Made by a program: the position numbers and the translations under genes. From Mesorhizobium sp. Root552 (GTDB lineage: Bacteria > Pseudomonadota > Alphaproteobacteria > Rhizobiales > Rhizobiaceae), in assembly GCF_001427285.1 (NCBI RefSeq), contig NZ_LMFV01000045.1, positions 77,676 to 141,675 of the forward strand: a stretch of DNA of 64,000 nucleotides. The letters run 5' to 3'. Below are positions 56,039 through 64,000 of the stretch, in pieces. A model generated the notes under the pieces. That model was not told the DNA's origin and did no database searches. It saw only the letters and a list, made by a program, of their open reading frames with translations. Numbering within the stretch: the first letter of the stretch is position 1; every line of letters begins with the position of its first letter.

Positions 56039-57487
56039 ATGGACTCGGTGGAAATATCACTTCGTGATTTGCTCACGAAGGCTTGGCGTTTGCGCGGTCT
56101 GGTTGTTTCGATATTTCTTCTCGCTTTACTTCTGGCTGGACTGTGGGTGCTGAAGACGGCAACCGGCTTCAGCAACCCGGTCAGCTATTTTGTGACGCTA
56201 CGAAATATCGAGAATTCCAAATTTCCCAATGGAACTGATTTTTCCCCGCAGGATTTGCTGATTCCACAAGTCGTAAGCGCCCTGCAGCAGCGGTTCGATT
56301 TTCCGCCGCAGACGAATGTGCGGAACTTCATTTCGGTTGAATACGACTCGCCCATGGCCGCTGCAGTTTCCTTGAAATACAAGAACAGGCTTGCGGCGAG
56401 GGGGCTCAATCAGGCCGACATTGAAAGTATCAACGACGCCTATCAATTGGAGTTGCAAGGACTGATGCAATCCGGCCTGCGGATCGATGTGAACTACGCC
56501 GGCCTGGGTGTTGATGAGGAGACCGGTTCTGCTATCGCCGTGGCGATCCCGCAGATATGGAGCGAAATCTATTCGAAGCAGTTCCGGATTTTTGCAGACA
56601 CCCGCATTCAAGGGCTGGCGGTTACATATTCAGATGAGGAACTCGACAACCCAACGAGCGTGATTACGGCGAAGACGAGGCTCGACAGTATAGACAAGGG
56701 CCTTGCTCTTCTCTCCAGCGACAACAGGTTGGCGTCGGTCACGACGCAAGACAACAAGTCGGCTGTCGATATCATCGCCGACCTCAACCGCTTTCGGGCT
56801 GTGTATTTCAATCCGATATTCGCCGAAAGCGACGATAGCGGCGACCGCGTTTCAGCAATCTATGTGCGTGAACGGACCCTGACCGTGGAGGATTGGAAGC
56901 GCAGGGTTGCGGGGCTTGATCGCACATTGGCCCAGATCAACGACTATCAGAATTCGGGGAAGGCAATCGGAAGCTGGGATGCGGATTCCACTGGCCGCGA
57001 GGTTGTTGGAGGGCAAAATGTCCAAGTCGCCGACGGCGCTCTCGGCAAGATAATCGAGCTTAGCGACAAGGCTTCTCTCGCCGACTACATGAAAACCGTC
57101 TTGCAACAACGCCAAGACATCGTGGAGCAGATCTCCAGGCTGCAGAAGGAGATCGATCTGACGCAAGGTTCTTCCGGCGTGGAGATTTCTTCTGAGTTTC
57201 TTAAGGCCGCAGCCAAGGAGTTTTCCGGCCTGACTGCTGAATATCAGGAATTGCTTCGAACGGCGCGGCAACGAATGACAGAGGCAGCAGGTGACCTATA
57301 CCTGCCGCTGTCACCGCCGGCGGTTTCCGGATCCATGATCACCACCCGGTCGCTGCTCGTCTTTCCAATCCTGATGATTGTTGGCGCTATTGTATCGATG
57401 GCTCTCGTGCTGTTGTGGCCCGAGCGGCGTTCTCGGCCCCTGATAGCGGCTATGGTCCCTGATATGCGCATGACGGCCAGCCAGTAG
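56039..57487 (+). CDS. Wzz-like two-TM membrane protein, function unknown
   Basis: A 482-residue protein with the topology of polysaccharide chain-length regulators: TM1 at about 22-45 (LVVSIFLLALLLAGLWVL), a long periplasmic region with helical, coiled-coil-prone parts (LQQRQDIVEQISRLQKEI), and TM2 near 445-465 (LVFPILMIVGAIVSMALVLL). No tyrosine-kinase domain follows. No polysaccharide genes are nearby, so the assignment is by topology only. ATG 56039 is chosen over an in-frame TTG three codons earlier. Confidence 0.55.
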   Translation: MDSVEISLRDLLTKAWRLRGLVVSIFLLALLLAGLWVLKTATGFSNPVSYFVTLRNIENSKFPNGTDFSPQDLLIPQVVSALQQRFDFPPQTNVRNFISVEYDSPMAAAVSLKYKNRLAARGLNQADIESINDAYQLELQGLMQSGLRIDVNYAGLGVDEETGSAIAVAIPQIWSEIYSKQFRIFADTRIQGLAVTYSDEELDNPTSVITAKTRLDSIDKGLALLSSDNRLASVTTQDNKSAVDIIADLNRFRAVYFNPIFAESDDSGDRVSAIYVRERTLTVEDWKRRVAGLDRTLAQINDYQNSGKAIGSWDADSTGREVVGGQNVQVADGALGKIIELSDKASLADYMKTVLQQRQDIVEQISRLQKEIDLTQGSSGVEISSEFLKAAAKEFSGLTAEYQELLRTARQRMTEAAGDLYLPLSPPAVSGSMITTRSLLVFPILMIVGAIVSMALVLLWPERRSRPLIAAMVPDMRMTASQ

Positions 57488-57504
57488 TCATTTCGTTTGA
57501 TATT

Positions 57505-58983
57505 TTGCCCCGAGATGCTCTAGACCTACGGAGAATTTCCCCGAAAGCAGAGTACGAGGCAGGTTTGGAAGGCCAGGACGAACCAGCGACCGGCGCTCCG
57601 GCCGCCAAGGCGGCTCGCGACGACATCTATGGCGAAGATGGCGTTATCCTCGCCCCTTTCCTGGCGCATATCGGCGCGGCCATTGCCGACCGCGACACCC
57701 TGACACTGAAGCAGGATGTAGGTGCGCTGCACCAATCCGAACTGGGCGATTTGCTGGAGGCGCTGCAGCCTGAGCAACGACTGACGCTGGTCGAACTGCT
57801 TGGCACCGACTTCGACTTTTCAGCGCTGACGGAAGTTGACGAGGCGATCCGTCTCGATATCGTCGATAATCTGCCCAATGCGCAAATCGCACAGGCGGTG
57901 CAGGAACTCGATTCCGACGATGCCGTCTACATCCTAGAGGACCTCGATCAGGAGGACCAGGACGAGATCCTGTCGCAACTGCCTTTCACCGAGCGCATCA
58001 GGCTCAGGCGGTCGCTCGACTATCCGGAAGAGACGGCCGGCCGGCGCATGCAGACCGAATTCGTCGCTGTGCCGCCGTTCTGGACTATTGGCCAGACGAT
58101 CGATTACATGCGCGAGGACAACGATCTGCCCGAGCGTTTCAGCCAGATATTTGTCATAGACCCGACCTTCAAGCTGCTTGGCGCCATCGATCTTGACCAG
58201 ATCCTTCGCACCAAGCGGACCGTCAAGGTCGAGGAGATCATGCATGAAACGCGTCACGCTATCCCGGCCACGATGGATCAGGAGGAGGCGGCGCGCGAGT
58301 TCGAGCAATATGACCTTTTGTCCGCTGCCGTGGTGGATGAAAACGAGCGCCTCGTCGGCATCCTGACCATCGATGACGTCGTCGACGTCATCCAGCAGGA
58401 AGCCGAGGAAGACCTGATGCGCATGGGCGGCGTCGGCGACGAGGAACTGTCCGATACCGTTTTTGCTACGTCGCGCTCGCGGGTGCCATGGCTGCTGGTC
58501 AACCTCTTCACCGCTTTTCTCGCGGCGTCGGTCATAGGACTGTTTGACCAGACGATTGAACATATCGTGGCGCTTGCGGTGTTGATGCCCATCGTTGCCG
58601 GTATGGGCGGAAATGCCGGCTCGCAGACGATGACGGTGACGGTGCGCGCGCTGGCGACCAAAGATCTGGATATCTACAATGCCTGGCGCATTATTCGCCG
58701 TGAAATGGGCGTGGGATTCATCAACGGCGTGGTTTTCGCGATCCTGATCGGCATTGTGGCTGCGACTTGGTTCAGCGATCCCAATCTCGGTGGTATTATT
58801 GCGGCCGCCATGATCATCAACATGTTTGTCGCGGCACTTGCGGGCATCCTGATCCCGCTTTTTCTGGACAGGTTTGGTGTCGATCCGGCGGTCGCGTCAG
58901 CGGTGTTTGTGACCACCGTTACCGATGTCGTCGGGTTTTTCGCCTTCCTCGGTCTTGCGACATGGTGGTTCGGCGTCACTTGA
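57505..58983 (+). CDS. mgtE: MgtE-type magnesium transporter
   Basis: About 492 residues. An N-terminal superhelical MgtE_N domain (LGDLLEALQPEQRLTLVELL) is followed by paired CBS domains (FVAVPPFWTIGQTIDYMRED; IDDVVDVIQQEAEEDLMRMG) that sense Mg2+, then five TM helices with MPIVAGMGGNAGSQTMTVTV and TTVTDVVGFFAFLGLATWWF. No ATG exists before residue ~180. The start is TTG 57505 or TTG 57565; the latter has GAGG seven bases upstream. 17 bp after the Wzz-like gene. Confidence 0.93.
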   Translation: MPRDALDLRRISPKAEYEAGLEGQDEPATGAPAAKAARDDIYGEDGVILAPFLAHIGAAIADRDTLTLKQDVGALHQSELGDLLEALQPEQRLTLVELLGTDFDFSALTEVDEAIRLDIVDNLPNAQIAQAVQELDSDDAVYILEDLDQEDQDEILSQLPFTERIRLRRSLDYPEETAGRRMQTEFVAVPPFWTIGQTIDYMREDNDLPERFSQIFVIDPTFKLLGAIDLDQILRTKRTVKVEEIMHETRHAIPATMDQEEAAREFEQYDLLSAAVVDENERLVGILTIDDVVDVIQQEAEEDLMRMGGVGDEELSDTVFATSRSRVPWLLVNLFTAFLAASVIGLFDQTIEHIVALAVLMPIVAGMGGNAGSQTMTVTVRALATKDLDIYNAWRIIRREMGVGFINGVVFAILIGIVAATWFSDPNLGGIIAAAMIINMFVAALAGILIPLFLDRFGVDPAVASAVFVTTVTDVVGFFAFLGLATWWFGVT

Positions 58984-59113
58984 TGGTTGTACTAAGCCAA
59001 CTCCTGGGTGCGTGCCTCAATTGACTGTTACGTAAGTGACGTGCGAAGTTCCGCCCGCAGCAACGGCAGCGATTCCGTTGTGTAGCGCTGGGGCGGTCGA
59101 ACAGGGGCAGCGT

Positions 59114-59545
59114 ATGGTTGAAAATCAACGCGAGCATGCCTCGATGCGCGGGGTGACGATGCGGGAATACTATTCGATCACCGAACTGACCCGTGAGTTC
59201 GGGATCTCGACGCGTACGCTGCGCTTTTATGAAGACGAGGGGTTGGTTCAGCCGGTTCGGCGCGGCCGCACCCGTTTGTTCCGACCCTCCGACCGGCATC
59301 TGATCCGCCAGATTCTTCGCGGGAAGAGGCTGGGTTTCGCCATCAGCGAAATACGTGAAATCATCCAGATGTACAGGGAGCCGCCCGGCGAAGTGGGGCA
59401 GCTCAACCTGATGATCAAGCGCATCGAGGAAAAGCGCGAGGAACTACGCCAGAAACGCCGTGATCTCGAAGATACGCTTGCCGAGCTTGATCAGGCGGAA
59501 GAGTCTTGTGTCGAGCGGTTGGCGGAACTTGGCGTAAACACCTGA
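59114..59545 (+). CDS. MerR-family transcriptional regulator
   Basis: A 143-residue regulator. The winged-helix DNA-binding part is YYSITELTREFGISTRTLRF with YEDEGLVQPVRRGRTRLF, followed by a long dimerisation coiled coil (LNLMIKRIEEKREELRQKRR) and a short C-terminus with one Cys. The short effector region resembles LiuR-type regulators of branched-chain amino-acid catabolism, but target genes are not adjacent. Upstream, TTACGTAAGTGACGT (59028-59042) could be its operator. Confidence 0.85.
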   Translation: MVENQREHASMRGVTMREYYSITELTREFGISTRTLRFYEDEGLVQPVRRGRTRLFRPSDRHLIRQILRGKRLGFAISEIREIIQMYREPPGEVGQLNLMIKRIEEKREELRQKRRDLEDTLAELDQAEESCVERLAELGVNT

Positions 59546-59583
59546 AGCTTGTTCCAACCGATTGCCCGCACCTTGGTGTGCGC

Positions 59584-60057
59584 TTAAATCCAGCGCCTAA
59601 CTTTCTTTGCGTAATCCTTGTATTTCTTGCCGAATTTCGTGGAAAGCATCTTCTCCTCGAATTCGATGGACACTTTCTGCGTGGTGAATGCGGCGATGAA
59701 CGCCAGCAGTATGAACCACAAGATGCCCGACATGAGGCCGACACCTATCATCAGGAGTGTGTTGGCAAGGTAGAGCGGGTTTCGCGTAATGGCGTAGGGT
59801 CCGCTGGTGACCAGATGGCTGGGCTCGCCGGTAGGGTTCAACGTCGTTTTGGCGCGTGTCAGGGTACGAACTGAGGTTATCCACAGGGCGACGACAGCGA
59901 GGATGACGAGCCAGCCAATGGCAAACAAAATGTCTCCCAGTGGTCCGGTGATCCAGGGCAGTGGCACGAGCAGCCCCAGAACGACTGCCCCGCCGATTGC
60001 TGCCATGTAGATCAGTGGGGGCCAGGGAATTCCGCTCGATCTTGTTGCTGTCGTCAT
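59584..60057 (-). CDS. isoprenylcysteine carboxyl methyltransferase (ICMT/PEMT)-like membrane protein
   Basis: A 157-residue protein with four or more hydrophobic helices and the family motif: TTLNPTGEPSHLVTSGPYAI with TRNPLYLANTLLMIGVGLM, then IEFEEKMLSTKFGKKYKDY. Members methylate lipids or small molecules using SAM; the bacterial substrate is generally unknown. ATG 60057 overlaps the stop of the upstream DUF1624 gene by 4 bp. Confidence 0.85.
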   Translation of the reverse strand: MTTATRSSGIPWPPLIYMAAIGGAVVLGLLVPLPWITGPLGDILFAIGWLVILAVVALWITSVRTLTRAKTTLNPTGEPSHLVTSGPYAITRNPLYLANTLLMIGVGLMSGILWFILLAFIAAFTTQKVSIEFEEKMLSTKFGKKYKDYAKKVRRWI

Positions 60058-61049
60058 TGCACTGCTCCCCCCGAGACGCCTGCGTCGGTGCTTGCTGTGC
60101 ATTGAGCCGCGAGATCGCCGACATGGCGCTTGAAGTCGGCAGTTTGGTCGGCTTTGGACAGCTTGTCGAGGCCATCGTCGACCTTCAGTTCGTCGAGCAT
60201 GCAGGCGCAGTAGCGGGGACAGAAATCGGCGTCGCGCATCTCCTGACATGACGCTTGGCAGGAACTCATAAAACCTGTTTCGAGGCTTGCGAACTGGGCT
60301 GGCCAGATTTGTGAAAACAGCCAGACGCAGGCGATCAGAACAGGTTGGTGGATGAGGTAGAAGGCGAGGCTGTGGCGGCCAGCAAGCTCGAGCGGGCGCG
60401 CCGCGCGGAAAAGCCTGCGGTCTGCCAGCCACGCCAGAAAGCCAATGGAGCCTGCGAACTTCGTTGCCGCCATACCTGCCAGCACTGCGCCGAACCATGG
60501 AAAGAGTGGGACGTAGTCGTTCGAACGGGGCGGGATCGCCGAGAGCCCTACCCACCATAGCGATGGGTGGTCGAAAAACGGCGAACGCAGATAGTGGGGA
60601 GCTGCGATAACGACCACGGCTGCGACCAAGGTAAGCCATGAGGGCAGGCGCAGAAATGCCAGGCCGAGCAGACTGGCCAGGGCGATCTGATGCAGGATAC
60701 CGAAGAAAATGAAGGCATTTGGCGTGGCGAAATAGGTTGCAAGTGTAATCGCGGCAGCGGCCGCCACAACCATACCAAAGCGCTTCCAGAATCCGTTCCA
60801 GCGGATTTCATGCGCATGCGCCAGGACGAGGCTTACACCAACAAGAAACAGGAATGTCGATGCGATAAAGCGGGCGTAGAGTTTCCAGCCGCCGAATTCG
60901 GTCAATCCTGCCGATGCGTAGCCGAAAAACTCCAAATCCCATGTGAAATGGTAGCTGGCCATGGCCAGCAGCGCGGCCCCACGAGCAATGTCGATGGCAA
61001 CGATGCGCCGCCGTGGCACTTTGCCGGTATCTGCCATTGCTTCAGTCAT
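60054..61049 (-). CDS. DUF1624/acyltransferase-like membrane protein with cysteine-rich C-terminal tail
   Basis: A 331-residue polytopic protein. The N-terminal motif VAIDIARGAALLAMASYHFT and the later HSLAFYLIHQPVLI belong to the DUF1624 (heparan-glucosaminide acetyltransferase-like) family. After the last helix comes a soluble tail of about 65 residues with CQASC and CPRYC (two C-x3-C units eight residues apart), a further Cys and a late AAQC. This tail resembles small disulfide-linked helical hairpins. Translationally coupled to the ICMT-like gene. Confidence 0.75.
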   Translation of the reverse strand: MTEAMADTGKVPRRRIVAIDIARGAALLAMASYHFTWDLEFFGYASAGLTEFGGWKLYARFIASTFLFLVGVSLVLAHAHEIRWNGFWKRFGMVVAAAAAITLATYFATPNAFIFFGILHQIALASLLGLAFLRLPSWLTLVAAVVVIAAPHYLRSPFFDHPSLWWVGLSAIPPRSNDYVPLFPWFGAVLAGMAATKFAGSIGFLAWLADRRLFRAARPLELAGRHSLAFYLIHQPVLIACVWLFSQIWPAQFASLETGFMSSCQASCQEMRDADFCPRYCACMLDELKVDDGLDKLSKADQTADFKRHVGDLAAQCTASTDAGVSGGAVQ

Positions 61050-61281
61050 GTGTGTCCCGTCTCGGTCGTCCCTTAGGTCCCGACCCTGGCAATCCCTATC
61101 ACGGCTTTCGGAGCCGAAGCAGCAGAAATGGAGCGTCTAACCAGTTGGTCCAGTGAAGGAAAGCCTTTGGTCGGCTTCGTTTTTCGGCTTCGGAGTGTCG
61201 ATTTCCTGCTACTGGCACTGCATTCGCAATTGCAGATTTGCCTAGCGAATCCTTTCAATGGATTCGGTCCCGGAGGAGCCT

Positions 61282-62481
61282 ATGGGTACCCATGTGCGGC
61301 ATCCTATGTGGCTTTCGGCGGTGCGTCCCGCCGGGGCACGCACGTTTGCGTCGCTTTATGCCACCGAGTCCTTCGCCCGCGCCACGGTTTCGAGCGTTAT
61401 TCCGATCCAGGCCTATGAAATCCTGCAGAACGAGCAGACGGTATCAATACTCTACACCGTAGTCTCGCTTCTGGGGTTGTCGGTCACGCTGTTCATGCCG
61501 GTACTGATAAGGCGATTTGCCAGGCGCTGGGTTTATACAGCCGGGGCCTGCCTGCTGGCTGTCGGGTCGCTATTCTTCATCACCCATACACTGTTCGGCC
61601 AGATGCTGGGCATGCTGTGCAGGGTAATGGGGGCGAGCGCGCTGTCGATAACGCTCAACCTCTACATAATGGACCACATTCGCAAGACGGACTTCATGCG
61701 ATCCGAATCTCTCAGGATGGCGTGGTCGATGGTTGCGTGGACAGGCGGCCCGACCATGGGCATCTTTCTCTACACCCACTTTGGCATCTATGCGGCCCAC
61801 GGTGCGGTGGCGATCTTTGCCTTCGTGCTGCTTGGCCTGTTCTGGTTTTACCGGCTAAGCGACAATCCGCTCATTGCGGCCGGCAAGAGCCGCGCAGTCA
61901 ATCCGCTTGCCAACATAGGTCGCTTCATTTCGCAACCCCGTCTTCGGCTGGCTTGGCTCATTGCGTTCGGACGGTCATGTTTCTGGACGACTTTCTTCGT
62001 TTATGGACCTCTGTTCATGGTTATTGCCGGGCAGGGCGAGATCGCCGGCGGATTGCTCATATCTGCCGGAAATGCCTTGCTGTTCATGGCGATATTCTGG
62101 GGCAAGGCAGGTAAGCGCTTCGGCGCGCGCCCGACAATGACGCTGGCCTTCATCGCCATGGCAATCGCTTTATTCGCTGCCGGTGCTGTCGGCACCGCGG
62201 CGCCGCTGCTCACGGGCGGGCTGTTGTTGTGCGGTGCGTTTTTTACCATTGCGCTCGATGCGCTCGGCTCGACCGTTTTTATGCGTTCGGTTCATTCGTA
62301 CGAGCGCCCGCAAATGGCGGCTGTCTACCGTACCTATCTGGACTTTTCCGAACTTACGCCGCCGATGGTCTATTCGGTCGTGCTGACGTTTTTTGGTCTT
62401 GGGTCGGTCTTCGTTACGCTTGGCTGTCTTATGGTGGTATGTGGCATCGTTACGTGGCGCTACGTTCCGAAATCGATGTAG
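61282..62481 (+). CDS. MFS transporter
   Basis: A 399-residue protein with about 12 TM helices. ATG 61282 has GGAGGAG four bases upstream, so it is preferred to the in-frame start at 61258. The cytoplasmic loop motif is LIRRFARRWVYTAGACLLAV, and the second half starts near LRLAWLIAFGRSCFWTTFFV. The substrate is not predictable. It is tail-to-tail with the Rieske oxygenase gene, 9 bp apart. Confidence 0.85.
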   Translation: MGTHVRHPMWLSAVRPAGARTFASLYATESFARATVSSVIPIQAYEILQNEQTVSILYTVVSLLGLSVTLFMPVLIRRFARRWVYTAGACLLAVGSLFFITHTLFGQMLGMLCRVMGASALSITLNLYIMDHIRKTDFMRSESLRMAWSMVAWTGGPTMGIFLYTHFGIYAAHGAVAIFAFVLLGLFWFYRLSDNPLIAAGKSRAVNPLANIGRFISQPRLRLAWLIAFGRSCFWTTFFVYGPLFMVIAGQGEIAGGLLISAGNALLFMAIFWGKAGKRFGARPTMTLAFIAMAIALFAAGAVGTAAPLLTGGLLLCGAFFTIALDALGSTVFMRSVHSYERPQMAAVYRTYLDFSELTPPMVYSVVLTFFGLGSVFVTLGCLMVVCGIVTWRYVPKSM

Positions 62482-62490
62482 GCTGCCTCG

Positions 62491-63666
62491 TTACGCGTCG
62501 ATGGCTGCGTGTTGCTCTTTTACCCAGTTGTGAAAGCGGGAAAGCTCATACTCCTCGGGCATAAGGACCCCAGCCTGATGAGGTCTTGCGCGCAGGCCGA
62601 GCTGGTTGGTTTCGCATATCGCCGCGTCCTCTTCCAACACCTGTGTTCCGAAGGCAATGATGTTGTCTATGTTGGATCGTGGCGCCGCCACAGCTTCGGG
62701 GAGAAACAGCCACTCGGCGGTAAGCTCGGTATGTTCCGGCCCGAGGGGAACAAGGCGCACGACACGGACGTAGTCTATGTGACCGACAATGAACATGGAC
62801 GGCATACTGGTGACATAGGTCTGGCCTGCCTCGCGCTCGGCATCGGTCAGGCCGCTGAAAACCGGACCGTGCGCAAAACCATCGCGCGACCACGTTTCAG
62901 CTCCGGGCCGCAGCTTCCCTGAAAATTCAGGTGCGTCATTGTCTGCATGATGCATCCATTCGGGGTCGTCATGGCGGGTCATCAGGCCGCGCCCGTAGAT
63001 TGGCACCAGTTTGGACAGGTCCTTGTGAATACCTGGGCAGTGAAGACATTCGTTGAAGTTCTCCCAGAAGATCTTCCAGTTGCAGTTCATCACCTTGCTG
63101 AATGAATGGCCGCTGACCAGATCCTCCAAAGGCCAGTTGGTGAGATCGCCTGAAGCTGGATCGAAGATCGTCTGCGTTGAGATTTCCGGGGTCTGCACCA
63201 AATTGACGAAGACGAAGCCGCGCCAAATGGTCAGCGCGACCGGATAAAGCGGATAGTCCGCCTTGTCGAAGCCCTCCGGCATGGCTTTTGAAGGCACGCG
63301 GGCGAGTTCTCCGCGCAATGTGTAGCTCCAGGCATGATACGGGCAGGTGATCAGCCTTGCCTTGAGGCGTCCAGATTCCTGCCGGCAGAGTTGCGACCCG
63401 CGATGGCGACAGGTGTTGAAAAAGGCGCGCAAAGTGCCTGTTTCATCGCGCAGGACGAAAATCTCCTGCGTTCCAATGCGGAACCGGCGAAAAGCCAACG
63501 GCTCGGCAAGATCAGCTTCCCGGCAAGCGAAAATCCAGTTGCGGTACCAGATCGCCTCCAGATCCTGCCTGTAGCTCGCTTCATCCCAATAGCTCGCTGA
63601 CGGCAGGGTGGGCTCAAGCCTTGTCAGGCCGTTGTACGGATTGCCTTCGCTCGGACTTGGCTGCAT
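62491..63666 (-). CDS. Rieske non-haem iron oxygenase, alpha subunit (betaine-demethylase-like)
   Basis: A 391-residue oxygenase with complete metal sites. Rieske ligands are Cys86, His88, Cys108 and His111 (NTCRHRGSQLC, TCPYHAW). Mononuclear iron ligands are His209 and His214 in WENFNECLHCPGIH, with an acidic residue near EEDAAICETNQ. The group includes glycine-betaine and related N-methyl demethylases, but the substrate cannot be fixed from sequence. ATG 63666 has AGAGGG upstream; a longer frame adds sixteen atypical residues. A reductase partner gene is not adjacent. Confidence 0.88.
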   Translation of the reverse strand: MQPSPSEGNPYNGLTRLEPTLPSASYWDEASYRQDLEAIWYRNWIFACREADLAEPLAFRRFRIGTQEIFVLRDETGTLRAFFNTCRHRGSQLCRQESGRLKARLITCPYHAWSYTLRGELARVPSKAMPEGFDKADYPLYPVALTIWRGFVFVNLVQTPEISTQTIFDPASGDLTNWPLEDLVSGHSFSKVMNCNWKIFWENFNECLHCPGIHKDLSKLVPIYGRGLMTRHDDPEWMHHADNDAPEFSGKLRPGAETWSRDGFAHGPVFSGLTDAEREAGQTYVTSMPSMFIVGHIDYVRVVRLVPLGPEHTELTAEWLFLPEAVAAPRSNIDNIIAFGTQVLEEDAAICETNQLGLRARPHQAGVLMPEEYELSRFHNWVKEQHAAIDA

Positions 63667-63836
63667 GGAACAACCCTCTCGGCAGAGCCCACACCCGACA
63701 AGCGCGTTTGTCAATCATTGGCTTGCGGCGACGAGGCCATCGCAATGGGTGTCGCAATTCGATTTGGCGCCAGAGACATCTTTCCGTTAGGAGAAAAGTG
63801 GCCTGCGCGGAAAAATATGGAGAATTGGTCGCCAGC

Positions 63837-64000
63837 ATGGAAAGCCTGACATTCATCATTGGCGGCGCCCGGTCGGGTAAAAGCAGGCACGCCGAGGAAT
63901 TGCTGACAGCACTGCCACGACCCTGGACCTATATTGCGACGGCGGAAGCCTATGACGACGAAATGCGCGAACGCATTGCCATGCACCGTTCGCGGCGTGG
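63837..64000 (+). CDS. cobU: adenosylcobinamide kinase / guanylyltransferase, 5' part (truncated by window edge)
   Basis: The first 54 codons are visible. The P-loop FIIGGARSGKSRHAEELL and WTYIATAEAYDDEMRERI are typical of CobU (CobP). It phosphorylates and guanylylates adenosylcobinamide, the step before CobS. It is 36 kb from the main cobalamin run, on the other strand, and I see no riboswitch in the 170 bp upstream. Confidence 0.92.
   Translation, partial: MESLTFIIGGARSGKSRHAEELLTALPRPWTYIATAEAYDDEMRERIAMHRSRR

Noticed and set aside
1..64000. CRISPR arrays, transposases, integrases, prophage genes, rRNA
   Set aside because: I looked on both strands and saw no repeat-spacer array, no transposase or integrase motifs, and no rRNA sequence.

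Overview
The window looks like a chromosome segment of a Hyphomicrobiales (Rhizobiales) alphaproteobacterium, probably Phyllobacteriaceae (Mesorhizobium-like). Evidence: high GC in most genes, the aerobic CobG/CobN-type cobalamin pathway, a nuo operon whose NuoE carries a long C-terminal extension, the run birA-RNase J-mce-DUF1467-proS-lol, short ProS, and a short palindromic repeat that I associate with mesorhizobia. Both ends are cut: the left edge is inside a dimethylformamidase large-subunit gene and the right edge inside cobU.

Layout. (1) 1-7.6 kb, plus strand, partly AT-richer: amide region. It holds the C-terminal part of an N,N-dimethylformamidase large subunit, a Rieske-oxygenase-like protein that has lost iron ligands, a Sel1-repeat protein, a small unknown protein and an XRE-cupin regulator. 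A urea/amide-type binding protein next to a hybrid histidine kinase follows; together they look like an amide-sensing pair. (2) 7.6-8.5 kb: a secreted unknown and a PilZ protein on the minus strand. (3) 8.9-12.9 kb: sulfur block with a periplasmic rhodanese, a YeeE/YedE thiosulfate-type transporter, an unusual Pro-Cys repeat protein, a conserved unknown and a DUF2478 protein. (4) 13-28.6 kb, minus strand: cobalamin genes in the order promoter, cobalamin riboswitch, DUF1636, cobW, cobN, cobG, cobH, cobI, cobJ, (cobK on the plus strand), cobL, cobE, cobM, cobA, cobB, cobS, cobT. cobF is not in view. (5) 28.6-29.8 kb: a YcaQ-type DNA glycosylase.

(6) 30.2-47.2 kb, plus strand: all 14 complex I genes, nuoA to nuoN, with two extra genes: an FkbM-type methyltransferase between nuoD and nuoE, and a protein between nuoF and nuoG that shares its C-terminal helix-hairpin-helix-like domain with the NuoE extension. 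(7) 47.2-54.4 kb: birA, RNase J, methylmalonyl-CoA epimerase, DUF1467, a candidate minus-strand small RNA with an intrinsic terminator, proS, lolE, lolD. (8) 54.5-54.7 kb: a 28-residue membrane peptide behind two overlapping perfect alphaproteobacterial LexA boxes, resembling Caulobacter SidA in size, topology and control. (9) 54.7-64 kb: lipB, tRNA-Leu(GAG), a Wzz-like membrane protein, mgtE, a MerR regulator, an isoprenylcysteine-methyltransferase-like protein, a DUF1624-type membrane protein with a cysteine tail, an MFS transporter, an intact Rieske oxygenase and the start of cobU.

The observations I rate highest are the SOS-controlled 28-residue peptide, the same palindromic repeat inserted in frame in both cobG and cobN, the Pro-Cys repeat protein in the thiosulfate block, and the amide region with a ligand-stripped Rieske protein and a binding-protein/hybrid-kinase pair.
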